Part shown: positions 1 through 8,650 of the stretch, piece after piece
Layout of the letters: every line of letters starts with the position of its first letter
Numbering within the stretch: position 1 is the first letter of the stretch
DNA from: Legionella impletisoli
GTDB taxonomy: Bacteria > Pseudomonadota > Gammaproteobacteria > Legionellales > Legionellaceae
Direction of reading: 5' to 3'
Assembly (NCBI RefSeq): GCF_900639875.1
Contig: NZ_CAAAIA010000003.1
Location: 124,001 to 188,000, forward strand
Length of the DNA stretch: 64,000 nt
The notes under the pieces: generated by a model
What the model was told of the DNA's origin: nothing
Databases searched by the model: none
What the model saw: only the letters and a program-made list of their open reading frames with translations
Translations under genes and position numbers: made by a program

Positions 1-56
1 GCTTTGAGGTGATCCGTTATTCCAAATCGCCTCGCTCAATGGAGAAAATTCTATGA
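1..56 (+). CDS. Probable VirB8-like T4SS protein, C-terminal end only
   Basis: The open frame from base 3 to the TGA at 54-56 encodes the last 17 residues of a protein that starts left of the window. The tail has no diagnostic motif. The identification rests on position: in VirB-type operons virB8 immediately precedes virB9, and here the stop overlaps the virB9 ATG by 3 bases within ATGA, the same translational coupling used at the next junction. The ribosome binding site of virB9 (GGAG at 41-44) lies inside this tail. Confidence 0.5.
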   Translation, partial: FEVIRYSKSPRSMEKIL

Positions 57-811
57 AAAAGATCGCCACAATACTTGTTTTAAGCTGTATTACAGCAGCA
101 TTGCAAGCACAAAATAATCCTTCTAATTTTCCTACAGACAAGCGCATCAAACAGGTTAAATTTGAAGAAAACAATGTGGTGCCAATTCATGGCAAAACGT
201 TTACTACCACTCAAATTGAGTTTGCAAAGAACGAACGCATTTTAGATGTAGAAGGCGGGGACACAACAGCCTGGATGGTCACGGTTCACCCTGAGCTGCC
301 CAATATGCTGTTTGTGAAACCGACCGCACTAAATTCCAATACTAATATGACGGTAATCACCAATCAGCATACGTATTATTTTCAGATGAGCAGCAATAAA
401 AGCTTGGAATTCAATCCCTTACAGCAGACTTATGCACTTAAATTTACTTATCCTGCCCCAAAGGTTAATCAATCAACCGCATCATCACAGAAAAATCGCG
501 TGCCTAAAGAACCAAAAGCAATCAATATTTCTTATCGATTCAGCGGCAGTAGCCAGCTTGTGCCGCTGCATGTATTCGACGATGGGCAATTTACCTATTT
601 TGAATTAAGTCCGAATAGTCCTGTGCCTGCCATTTTCGCAGTCGATGATAAAAGTGGACGTGAGGCAACTGTTAATACTAGAAGGCAAGGCAAATACCTG
701 ATAGTCCAACGCATCGCACCGCAATTTACTTTAAGACAAGGTGGTCTTGTGACCTCTGTTTTTAATGGTCGAGAAATCAGCCGCATTCAAGCCAACAGGA
801 GGCCGCAATGA
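53..811 (+). CDS. VirB9/TrbG-family type IV secretion outer-membrane core protein
   Basis: The 252-residue product begins with a signal peptide of about 19 residues ending near LQA, so it is exported to the periplasm. Residues 55-115 hold the VirB9 N-terminal pattern: QIEFAKNERI, then GDTTAW, then VKPTALNSNTNMTVIT. The C-terminal third, from about residue 158, is a beta-rich domain (ISYRFSG to the end) like the part that joins VirB7 and the VirB10 channel. Length is usual for the family. The gene is coupled to both neighbours by 4-base overlaps (ATGA) and belongs to the mating-pair formation operon of the conjugative island. Confidence 0.9.
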   Translation: MKKIATILVLSCITAALQAQNNPSNFPTDKRIKQVKFEENNVVPIHGKTFTTTQIEFAKNERILDVEGGDTTAWMVTVHPELPNMLFVKPTALNSNTNMTVITNQHTYYFQMSSNKSLEFNPLQQTYALKFTYPAPKVNQSTASSQKNRVPKEPKAINISYRFSGSSQLVPLHVFDDGQFTYFELSPNSPVPAIFAVDDKSGREATVNTRRQGKYLIVQRIAPQFTLRQGGLVTSVFNGREISRIQANRRPQ

Positions 812-1905
812 GCGATAAAAATAAATCAAATGCCTTTGATGCAATCAGTAAACTGAATCAAGTGGCAAAGAACCCTAAGCTTGCCCAATTTAAAGATAAA
901 TTGATTTGGGTTGGCATGATTGCCGTTTGCCTGTTAGTTGCACTGACTTCTTTTATGCCTAAGCATGCGGCCAAAGCCGAAAATGATATGCAAGAGAAGC
1001 AGGATGTCAGCACGCAACTAAAACAGAACATGGCCTATATTGATTCCTTGAAAGAAAATAAAAAGCCAGTGTTGACTCAAGGCTATCGAGGCGGCGACCC
1101 GTATCACCCGCCAAAATTGCGAACATCGACACCAAAAGAAGTATTGAGCCAAGAAACGCTAGCCCGTATGAATGCGCCATCTACTTTTTTTAGTACGGCA
1201 CTCAGCGAGAATCAAACGACTATCGGAAAAGAAAAGAATCCTTCGCATACTCTGACTGGTGATAATCCAAATGCGATATTTTTAAATCAGCAAAGCGATA
1301 TTACAGCAGTAAATGCCAAACAAATCCCGCACCCAGACTTGACCGTACCCGCAGGTGAGATGATTCCGGCCACGATGGAAACAGCCATCAACTCTGAGTT
1401 AGCCGGTATGACCCGCGCCATTACCACACGAGATATTTATGCGCTTGTTGGCAACAAGGTGTTGATTCCGAAAGGCTCTACACTCATTGGTCAGTTTAAT
1501 TCGGCCGTGACTCAAGGACAAAGCCGGATTTTTGTTGTCTGGAATCGTGTGCAAATGGCAAATGGGGTTATTGTCACCCTACAGAGTCCAAGCACAGATT
1601 CGATTGGACGCGCGGGAAGTGGCGCTGATTACATTGATAGGCACTTCTTCGAGCGATTCGGTACAGGCGCTTTACTGTCCGTTTTGGGAGCCTATAGCGC
1701 TATTGGTGGGGTGAAATCTCAGGATGAGTACAATTCTGTTGCCCAATATCGCATGAATATTGCTAATAGTTTCCAGCAAGCAGCTAACCAGACGTTCACA
1801 CAAGATTTGGTGACAAAACCTACGTTGCAAATCAACCAAGGTGCGATGATCAATGTTTTTGTCGCGCATGATCTGGACTTTTACACGGTCGCAAAAAGGA
1901 TATGA
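808..1905 (+). CDS. VirB10/TrbI-family T4SS inner-to-outer membrane scaffold
   Basis: The 365-residue protein has the VirB10 layout: a cytoplasmic N-terminus, one membrane segment at about residues 31-50, a charged periplasmic linker, and a conserved C-terminal beta-barrel domain from about residue 175. That domain includes LVGNKVLIPKGSTLIG and, near residue 278, the hydrophobic helical hairpin FFERFGTGALLSVLGAYSAI that forms the outer-membrane pore in the family. It spans the envelope and links the ATPases to the outer-membrane ring. Its start overlaps the virB9 stop by 4 bases and virB11 follows 4 bases after its stop. The family assignment is firm; which conjugation subgroup it belongs to is not resolved. 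Confidence 0.92.
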   Translation: MSDKNKSNAFDAISKLNQVAKNPKLAQFKDKLIWVGMIAVCLLVALTSFMPKHAAKAENDMQEKQDVSTQLKQNMAYIDSLKENKKPVLTQGYRGGDPYHPPKLRTSTPKEVLSQETLARMNAPSTFFSTALSENQTTIGKEKNPSHTLTGDNPNAIFLNQQSDITAVNAKQIPHPDLTVPAGEMIPATMETAINSELAGMTRAITTRDIYALVGNKVLIPKGSTLIGQFNSAVTQGQSRIFVVWNRVQMANGVIVTLQSPSTDSIGRAGSGADYIDRHFFERFGTGALLSVLGAYSAIGGVKSQDEYNSVAQYRMNIANSFQQAANQTFTQDLVTKPTLQINQGAMINVFVAHDLDFYTVAKRI

Positions 1906-1909
1906 TGCT

Positions 1910-2926
1910 ATGACAGCAATGCAAGCTAATGCGGCACCAGGGGCTAATGGGCTGCTCGAGCCGCTTGCCCCTTTTCTCCAGAATGATAATGTTTCTGAAA
2001 TTCTCATCAACCGTGCCTCCGAAGTATTTGTTGAAGAATGCACAAGCATGAAACGTTATAATTTGCCATTGTTGCGTACTGCGTATTTAAGACAATTATT
2101 CACTTTACTCGCCAATGAAAATAAACAAGTGTTAACTGAAGCATCACCCTTGTTATCGGGTAATCTCTCGGATGGTTGTCGAGTGCAATTAGTGATTCCA
2201 CCAGTAGCCTCTCAATATACTTTGTCCATTCGCAAGTTTACTTTGAAGTCAATGACTATGGATGATTTTGCTGTCACTGGTTTTTTTAATGGTGCGGTAG
2301 GTCTAAGTCTTAAAGTTGATGAGCAAATCAAAGATGAACATGAGGTGTTATTGCGCGAGCTTTATCAAACTAAAAATTGGCAGGCTTTTTTGACGGTCGC
2401 CATTCATGCAAAGAAAACTATTGTCATTTCTGGGGCTACTTCTTCAGGTAAAACAACGTTTTTAAATGCTTGTCTTCATCAAATTCCATTGGATGAGCGT
2501 TTGATAACCCTCGAATATACCTATGAAATAAAAGCTCCGCATCAAAACATCGTACGTCTCAAAGCAGTAAAACAAGTAGGCACGCAGGAAGCAAAACTTA
2601 CCATGCAGGATTTAGTGCAAGCATCATTACGCTTAAGACCCGATCGCATCATCATGGGGGAAATACGCGGTAAGGAAATATTTGATTTTGTATCTGCATG
2701 TTCTACAGGCCATAACGGCTCATTGGCCACGATTCACGCTGATAATCCAAGAATGGCGTTTATGCGCATGGCACAGCTTTATAAATTGAATAACGTGCCT
2801 GGCATGAAAGATGAAGACATCCATCAACTTTTGCATGAAGTCATTGATGTTGTCGTGCAATTGAAAAAAACAGCTCATGGCCGTCAAATGACTTCGGTGT
2901 ATTACAAAGGTATGAATCATGAATAA
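1910..2926 (+). CDS. VirB11-family T4SS traffic ATPase
   Basis: The 338-residue product is a hexameric secretion ATPase at the inner face of the membrane. Visible motifs are Walker A (SGATSSGKTTFL, about residue 176), an Asp-box region (LITLEYTYEI), Walker B (DRIIMGEIRG, about residue 246) and the His box (TGHNGSLATIHAD). The ATG at 1910 is chosen because AAGGA at 1896-1900 lies 9 bases upstream. The open frame extends further back into virB10, but that would give a long overlap. A tiny reading frame starts inside its last codons. No catalytic residue is missing. Confidence 0.93.
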   Translation: MTAMQANAAPGANGLLEPLAPFLQNDNVSEILINRASEVFVEECTSMKRYNLPLLRTAYLRQLFTLLANENKQVLTEASPLLSGNLSDGCRVQLVIPPVASQYTLSIRKFTLKSMTMDDFAVTGFFNGAVGLSLKVDEQIKDEHEVLLRELYQTKNWQAFLTVAIHAKKTIVISGATSSGKTTFLNACLHQIPLDERLITLEYTYEIKAPHQNIVRLKAVKQVGTQEAKLTMQDLVQASLRLRPDRIIMGEIRGKEIFDFVSACSTGHNGSLATIHADNPRMAFMRMAQLYKLNNVPGMKDEDIHQLLHEVIDVVVQLKKTAHGRQMTSVYYKGMNHE

Positions 2927-3080
2927 AGTTAATTTATCCATGCGCATAGCGCATGGTGAAAAGGGAACCTTCTTTAAGGGCTTCGGCGAATATTTTGAGT
3001 TAAAGAAAGTTAACAAAAAGTCCTTTGCACTCCTTAAATTTCGCCATACACAATACGCACCGTTTGGTTCAAGCAATTGA
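2919..3080 (+). CDS. Small basic protein overlapping the end of virB11
   Basis: This 53-residue frame starts with ATG at 2919 inside the last codons of virB11 (8-base overlap) and ends with TGA at 3078-3080. The product is Lys/Arg-rich with aromatic residues and has no membrane segment or signal peptide. I do not recognise the family. The overlap is the usual geometry of translational coupling and the frame fills most of the gap before the next gene, which favours a real gene. With such a short frame, chance is not excluded. Confidence 0.45.
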   Translation: MNKVNLSMRIAHGEKGTFFKGFGEYFELKKVNKKSFALLKFRHTQYAPFGSSN

Positions 3081-3203
3081 TTGAATAATAAGGTTTTTTA
3101 TTAAAGTGGCGAAATTTGGTTGTAGTGCTCAACCACTACAACAGAAACAAGCGGAACTGATAAACACAGGGATTTTAACCCTACAAACGACACTACGGAG
3201 GAA
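3081..3203 (+). other. Candidate oriT region with hairpin
   Basis: This 123-base gap holds a perfect inverted repeat with 9-base arms GTTGTAGTG (3119-3127) and CACTACAAC (3134-3142) around a 6-base loop, and no T-run that would mark a terminator. In R388-type systems oriT lies just upstream of trwA, followed by trwB and trwC. Here the hairpin lies just upstream of a TrwA-position gene, then a coupling protein, then a MobF relaxase. The oriT role is inferred from this order; no nic site is recognisable by eye. Confidence 0.4.
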
Positions 3204-3206
3204 ATG

Positions 3207-3557
3207 ATGTCATTAGGCAATCCAATCCAATTACGATTAACGCTTGATAAACAGTTTTTGTATCAGGAAGAAGCAGCCAAATTGGGAAAATCGCTTGCCG
3301 CTTATTTACGCGATCGATTAGATAAAAGCGATGAAACGATGGAAGCCATTACCAGCCTGCGGCGCGAAATAACCAGTTTGCGTTTAATGGTTGAAGAAAC
3401 CACCGAAGCAAAATCGAATTTCTCCACCACCCAAGGGAACGTTAACCCAGCTTTATTTGAAATTCTGCTTTTGTTGAGGCAGTTGTGCAGACCTGAGCAG
3501 CTCAAAATTGCACAAGGAGAATTAAATCGGTTGGGCTATGAAGTCAAGCGGTGGTAA
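3207..3557 (+). CDS. TrwA/MobC-type relaxosome accessory protein
   Basis: The product of about 116 residues opens with a beta-strand/helix/helix pattern typical of ribbon-helix-helix DNA binders (IQLRLTLDKQFLYQEEAAKL then LGKSLAAYLRDRL). A helical, probably coiled-coil stretch follows (residues 40-70, with paired TSLRREI/TSLRLMV repeats). Such proteins bind oriT and stimulate the relaxase. GGAGG at 3197-3201 suits the ATG at 3207 better than the adjacent ATG at 3204. The coupling protein gene follows after 6 bases. Sequence alone does not prove DNA binding; the function is supported mostly by position and fold pattern. Confidence 0.65.
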   Translation: MSLGNPIQLRLTLDKQFLYQEEAAKLGKSLAAYLRDRLDKSDETMEAITSLRREITSLRLMVEETTEAKSNFSTTQGNVNPALFEILLLLRQLCRPEQLKIAQGELNRLGYEVKRW

Positions 3558-3563
3558 GTAGAT

Positions 3564-5084
3564 ATGCGGACAAAACATCAAATTTATGCGGTTATATTGA
3601 TTGTATTTCCATTGTGTTCTTGGCTATTTGCAGTGCAGGAAACGGAGCCATTGTACTCGCCACGCTATTTGGCATTTCTTGAGATTATCCAGCAAACACC
3701 GTCAAAATCTTTATTAATGGGTGCCTTGCTGGGAGGGCTAGGAATTGCTGTATTGAGCATCATGATGATTGCTCGGGTTTTACATTCTGAATTTCGCGGC
3801 GCTCCGTTTCGTACTTTTATTCGCGGCACCAAAATGGTGAGCAGCAGCAAATTGTATCGATTGACCAATACGGGTGACAAACAAATTTCTCTGGCAGGCA
3901 TTCCTATGCCGAAAAAGATCGAACCATTGCATGTGTTGGTGAATGGTGCAACGGGTACCGGTAAATCCGTATTATTGCGTGAATTGGTTGCAAGCGCTCT
4001 TTCGCGCGGCGATCGACTGGTGATTGTTGATCCCAACGGAGATATGTTTTCACGGTTTGGCACGGACAAGGACTTTATCCTAAATCCCTATGATCAACGC
4101 ACAGAAGGCTGGTCATTTTTTAACGAAATTCAAAATGAATACGATTTTCACCGTTACGCTCTGTCTATTGTTCCCCGTGGACGTACAGAAGAAGCCGAAG
4201 AATGGGCAAGTTACGGGCGGCTTCTTTTACGTGAAACAGCAAGGAAATTGGCACTTACCGGTAATCCGTCCGTACATGCCTTATTTCACTGGACAACCAT
4301 AGAAGAGCCAGAAAGTCTAAGACAGTTTTTACAAGGAACTTTGGCAGAATCATTGTTTACTGGTTCCTCTGAGGCAACGCGCGCTTTATCTTCTGCGCGG
4401 TTTGTTCTTTCCGACAAACTCGCTGAGCACTTAAGTATGCCGGCAGGAAGTTTTAGCATCCGCCAATGGTTAGCGCAGGAAGATGCAGGGAATCTCTACA
4501 TCACATGGCGCGAAGACATGAGTGTTGCATTGAAGCCTTTAATTTCTGCCTGGGTTGATGTGCTATGTACTTCAGTTTTATCTCTGCCAGAAGATGAAAA
4601 CCGGCGCATCTGGCTTGTTATTGATGAGTTGGCGTCATTAGAAAAATTAGCAAGCCTGGAATCCGCCCTGACCAAAGGACGCAAACATGGATTGCGTGTG
4701 GTGGCCGGCCTGCAATCCACCTCGCAGGCCGATGATATTTACGGCCTGAAAGCTGCTCAAACCTTGCGGTCTTGTTTTAGAACATTAGTGGTTTTAGGTG
4801 GTTCCAGAACCGATCCCAAAACCAATGAGGACATGAGCCTTTGTTTGGGTGAACATGAAGTGGAGCGGGTACTTTACAGCCAAAATCATGGCGAAAGGAT
4901 GAGTACTACTCGCGCCATACAAACGATTCGTGAGCGTGTTGTTACCCCTACAGAATTGGCACATCTGCCAGAACTGACAGCTTATGTTGCTCTGGCTGGA
5001 AACCTTCCCATTACCCGTGTAGCACTTACAATTCAACAATATCCGCGCATTTTGGCAGCTTTTGAAGGAAAGAATCCATGCTGA
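3564..5084 (+). CDS. Type IV coupling protein, TraD/TrwB/VirD4 family
   Basis: The 506-residue ATPase has two N-terminal membrane segments (about residues 8-26 and 50-70). Walker A is NGATGTGKSVLL (about residue 128) and Walker B with its downstream signature is WLVIDELASLEKL (about residue 350), followed by KGRKHGLRVVAGLQST, a strong TraD/TrwB pattern. It delivers the relaxase-DNA complex to the VirB channel. It sits between the accessory protein and the relaxase, which starts 7 bases before its stop. The length is that of TrwB (about 507) rather than of the longer F-plasmid TraD. Confidence 0.93.
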   Translation: MRTKHQIYAVILIVFPLCSWLFAVQETEPLYSPRYLAFLEIIQQTPSKSLLMGALLGGLGIAVLSIMMIARVLHSEFRGAPFRTFIRGTKMVSSSKLYRLTNTGDKQISLAGIPMPKKIEPLHVLVNGATGTGKSVLLRELVASALSRGDRLVIVDPNGDMFSRFGTDKDFILNPYDQRTEGWSFFNEIQNEYDFHRYALSIVPRGRTEEAEEWASYGRLLLRETARKLALTGNPSVHALFHWTTIEEPESLRQFLQGTLAESLFTGSSEATRALSSARFVLSDKLAEHLSMPAGSFSIRQWLAQEDAGNLYITWREDMSVALKPLISAWVDVLCTSVLSLPEDENRRIWLVIDELASLEKLASLESALTKGRKHGLRVVAGLQSTSQADDIYGLKAAQTLRSCFRTLVVLGGSRTDPKTNEDMSLCLGEHEVERVLYSQNHGERMSTTRAIQTIRERVVTPTELAHLPELTAYVALAGNLPITRVALTIQQYPRILAAFEGKNPC

Positions 5085-7894
5085 GCCATCAATTGTTAAC
5101 CCGAAAGGATATTGGCAAAACGGCGCGATATTATCAGGATGCAGTTGATGATTATTATGCGGAAAAGATGGATGCAACGGCCTGGCAAGGCCAAGGTGCT
5201 GAAGAGTTGGGATTAACCGGTGCGGTGGAGCCCGAACGATTCCGCGAATTATTGGCGGGTAAAATTGATGAGCAAACAGAAATCGGCAGAAATTCTGTTA
5301 GATCAGATAACAAAATACGCTTAGGCATTGATTTAACCTTTTCAGCGCCCAAAAGCGTTTCTTTACAAGCTTTGGTTCATGGGGATATTAAAATCATCAA
5401 GGCACATGAGCAGGCTGTCGCGCGGGCAATTGAAATGGCTGAAACGCGGGCATGCGCGCGCAAAAAAGTCATGGGCAAATCCATGCTGGAAACCACGGGT
5501 AATTTGGTGGTGGCCAAATTTCGCCACGAAACAAGCCGCGCTCAAGACCCACAGTTGCATACGCATGCGATTGTTTTAAATATGACTAAACGCCAGGATG
5601 GGGCATGGCGTGCCTTAAAAAACGATGAAATCATCCAATCCACCCGATTTTTAGGGGCAATCTACAACTCAGAATTGGCTGAAGGGCTGCAAAAATCAGG
5701 CTACAGCCTCAAATTTGGTCGAGACGGTAATTTTGAACTGGCGCATATCACGCGCGAGCAAATCGAAGCGTTTAGTCAACGCTCACAGGAAGTAGAAGCG
5801 CATTTAAAAGCGAAAGGGCTGGATCGTGAAACAGCCACCAGTTTACAAAAGCAGCGGGCAACGTTATTAAGCCGACAGAAAAAAATATCTCTTGATCGAG
5901 AAACATTGCACAGCACATGGCAGCAACAAGCAAAAGCGCTGGGTATTTCATTTAAGAAGATACCGTATCAATTTCAACCGACTCAATCGAATGCCCATAT
6001 TCCAGCAGAGGAGGCAGCAAAACGATCGTTACAATATGCCATTCAGTATTTAACCGAACGTCAATCCATTATTTTTGAACGGGATTTGATTGACTTGTCC
6101 TTGCAGCATGCCGTAGGCGGCGCAAAGCTTTCTCATCTTGAAAAAGAAATTGTAATAAAAATTAAAAAAGGTGAATTAATTCAGGAAGCACCTTTATTTT
6201 ATCCTTCCGAAGAAATGGATGCTCAATCAACCCAGCCGTTGACCCGTGCTCAGTGGATTGAGCATTTAACAAAAACAGGATTATCTCTGCATAAGGCAAA
6301 AACGGAAATCCATGATGCCATTTTGCAAAGGAAGCTGGTTCAAAGTGAGATGCGTTATACCACCCCTGACGCTCTGCTGCGCGAAAAAAATATCCTGCAA
6401 TTGGAACATGAAGGACGTAATCGCCTGCAACCTATTCTAACAAAAGAGCGGGCACACAATTTATTACAAGATTCTGATTTAAATAAAGGCCAACAGGCAG
6501 CGGCTAGCCTTATTCTCTCAACAAGCAATCGTATTGTCGGCGTCCAAGGCTATGCGGGTACGGGGAAATCCCACATGCTGGATAAAACCAAACAATTGAT
6601 TGAAGCGGCAGGGTTTAACGTTCGCGCACTGGCGCCCTATGGCAACCAAGTCAAAGCATTACAAGAACTCAATGTAAAAGCCAATACGCTGGCGTCTTTT
6701 ATAAGAGGCAAAGAGAAGGATATTAATGAAAAAACTGTCCTCGTCATTGATGAGGCAGGCGTTGTGCCTACCCGATTAATGGAAAAAGTGCTGAGCTTAG
6801 CGGAAAAATCAGGAAGCCGCGTTGTATTATTGGGGGATACCGAACAAACCAAAGCAATCGAAGCTGGCAGACCATTCGATCAATTGCAAGCTGCCGGAAT
6901 GCAAACGGCACTTATGGACACCATTCAACGCCAGAAAAATACAGAGCTAAAAAAGGCGGTTGAACTAGCGGCTATGGGTAAATCCACACACGCCCTAAAA
7001 CACGTGCACAATGTTGTTGAAATCAAAGATCATCAAACGCGCCAGCATACGATTGCCAAGGAATACGTGCAACTACCTGAAGATAAGCGCACTCGAACGA
7101 TTATTGTCACCGGAACTAATGAAGCACGGCGAGAAATAAATAAGCAGGTTCGGGTTGGATTAAATCTGCAAGGCACAGGCATTACTTGTGACACGCTAAT
7201 TCGCAGAGACACAACAAAAGCCGAGCGGATGTATGCCAAACATTACCGTATAGGCGATTTTGTTCAGCCAGAAAAAAATTATCCGCGTTGTGAGCTGAAA
7301 CGAGGAGAACTTTACCGCGTGGAAGATACAGCAATAGGCAATCGCCTGATTGTCCGCTCAATGGAAAACCAGCAAACCCTTGAATTTAACCCGATGACTT
7401 ATCGAAAATTATCTGTTTACGAACTTGATCGTAAAGAGTTGTCAGCAGGGGATTTTGTAAGGATTACCCGCAATGATAAAGACTTGGATATTGCTAATGG
7501 AGATCGTTTTAAAATCACTTCCGTGTCACCCGATCAGATCACCATTGCGAATGAACACCGTACGGTTTCCATAGATCCACACAAACCTTTGCATCTCGAT
7601 TATGCATATGCCACAACGGTGCATAGCAGCCAAGGCTTAACCGCCGATCGGGTTTTGATTGATGTACATGCGCAGAGCCGGACAACGGCAAAGGATGTTT
7701 TTTATGTCGCCCTTTCTCGTGCCTGCTTCGAGGCTAAAATTTATACGAATGATAGTTATAGTTTACCGACTGCAATTTCAAAAAATAACGGGAAGTTAGC
7801 TGCATTAGATATACTAAACCAACAGCACAGGATCAAGATTGAAGGGTTAATAGAAAAAAATGGCATCAGAGCTATAATGTACGGTAGACATTAA
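5078..7894 (+). CDS. MobF-family conjugative relaxase-helicase (TrwC/TraI-like)
   Basis: The 938-residue protein nicks oriT and unwinds the transferred strand. The N-terminal relaxase domain (about 1-300) shows the catalytic tyrosines in ARYYQDAVDDYY, the SAPKSVS motif and the HUH metal site (HETSR then DPQLHTHAIVLN). The C-terminal half is a RecD-type helicase with Walker A GYAGTGKS (about residue 491), Walker B VLVIDEAG, LGDTEQTKAIEAG, and the final DYAYATTVHSSQGLTAD and YVALSRA motifs. Length matches TrwC (about 966). It overlaps the coupling protein gene by 7 bases. No key residue is missing, so island 1 may still transfer if the rest, left of the window, is intact. Confidence 0.95.
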   Translation: MLSHQLLTRKDIGKTARYYQDAVDDYYAEKMDATAWQGQGAEELGLTGAVEPERFRELLAGKIDEQTEIGRNSVRSDNKIRLGIDLTFSAPKSVSLQALVHGDIKIIKAHEQAVARAIEMAETRACARKKVMGKSMLETTGNLVVAKFRHETSRAQDPQLHTHAIVLNMTKRQDGAWRALKNDEIIQSTRFLGAIYNSELAEGLQKSGYSLKFGRDGNFELAHITREQIEAFSQRSQEVEAHLKAKGLDRETATSLQKQRATLLSRQKKISLDRETLHSTWQQQAKALGISFKKIPYQFQPTQSNAHIPAEEAAKRSLQYAIQYLTERQSIIFERDLIDLSLQHAVGGAKLSHLEKEIVIKIKKGELIQEAPLFYPSEEMDAQSTQPLTRAQWIEHLTKTGLSLHKAKTEIHDAILQRKLVQSEMRYTTPDALLREKNILQLEHEGRNRLQPILTKERAHNLLQDSDLNKGQQAAASLILSTSNRIVGVQGYAGTGKSHMLDKTKQLIEAAGFNVRALAPYGNQVKALQELNVKANTLASFIRGKEKDINEKTVLVIDEAGVVPTRLMEKVLSLAEKSGSRVVLLGDTEQTKAIEAGRPFDQLQAAGMQTALMDTIQRQKNTELKKAVELAAMGKSTHALKHVHNVVEIKDHQTRQHTIAKEYVQLPEDKRTRTIIVTGTNEARREINKQVRVGLNLQGTGITCDTLIRRDTTKAERMYAKHYRIGDFVQPEKNYPRCELKRGELYRVEDTAIGNRLIVRSMENQQTLEFNPMTYRKLSVYELDRKELSAGDFVRITRNDKDLDIANGDRFKITSVSPDQITIANEHRTVSIDPHKPLHLDYAYATTVHSSQGLTADRVLIDVHAQSRTTAKDVFYVALSRACFEAKIYTNDSYSLPTAISKNNGKLAALDILNQQHRIKIEGLIEKNGIRAIMYGRH

Positions 7895-7920
7895 TTACAC
7901 AATAAGGACGCTGGTAAAAA

Positions 7921-8637
7921 ATGGACACCCAGGAACAAGAAGAAAGTCTATTGAATAAGATAGCGAAATCAGAAATATTTCAAGATGATTTTTCAAAGGA
8001 ATTTCTAAGCAAATATTTAGAGTCAGGTTTTGGTAGTTTATCGAAGCATGATATTGATTTGCTCGTATACCATATACTTTCCAAAAAAACCCAACTTCTT
8101 AAAAATAAAACAATTTATGAACAATCAAATCTTTTAAAAATTACTGAACGTAAAGTTAAAAATATCCAGCTCGAAGCTTATTTGAAATTTGAACAAAAAA
8201 AATCCAAAGAAAATTTAAATACTGTATTAGAAGAAATAAACTCTGGAGGAATTAAGCCAGAAATTGAAAATGGAAGAATTCGATTTTTGCTCGATTCGCC
8301 AATTTTAAAAAGAGAAATAGAAAATTCTATTAAATTGCTAGGTCACGTTGTTGATTATTCTTTTAACAAGGACGTTGTAAGTATTAAAATTGTACCATTT
8401 ATATCAGCTATAAAAAGTATCCAGAAAGAGAAAGGAGACGAGTTAGAGGACGAGATAACAAAAATATTACGTTCACAATTTAAGGATGAAAATAAAAAAG
8501 CAAAAGAAATAAAGGCAATGACTATTTCTGAATCGCTTAAAAAAATTGGTAGTAATCTTTCATCCGATGCATTAAAAGCTGTTACTATTTCTATTTTAAC
8601 TCATCTCTCCCAGGCAGTTTACCAGGTCGCAACCTAA
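7921..8637 (+). CDS. Unrecognised 238-residue protein downstream of the relaxase
   Basis: I do not recognise this protein. It is highly charged, Lys-, Glu- and Ile-rich and mostly helical by composition, without a signal peptide. A segment near residues 55-80 (LKNKTIYEQSNLLKITERKV) could be a helix-turn-helix and the last 25 residues are more hydrophobic. The DNA is clearly more AT-rich than the conjugation genes beside it, which suggests cargo acquired separately. It lies 26 bases after the relaxase and ends 13 bases before the stop of a convergent Abi-family gene, so it may be a second cargo gene of unknown role. Confidence 0.65.
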   Translation: MDTQEQEESLLNKIAKSEIFQDDFSKEFLSKYLESGFGSLSKHDIDLLVYHILSKKTQLLKNKTIYEQSNLLKITERKVKNIQLEAYLKFEQKKSKENLNTVLEEINSGGIKPEIENGRIRFLLDSPILKREIENSIKLLGHVVDYSFNKDVVSIKIVPFISAIKSIQKEKGDELEDEITKILRSQFKDENKKAKEIKAMTISESLKKIGSNLSSDALKAVTISILTHLSQAVYQVAT

Positions 8638-8650
8638 ACAAGTTCAATTA

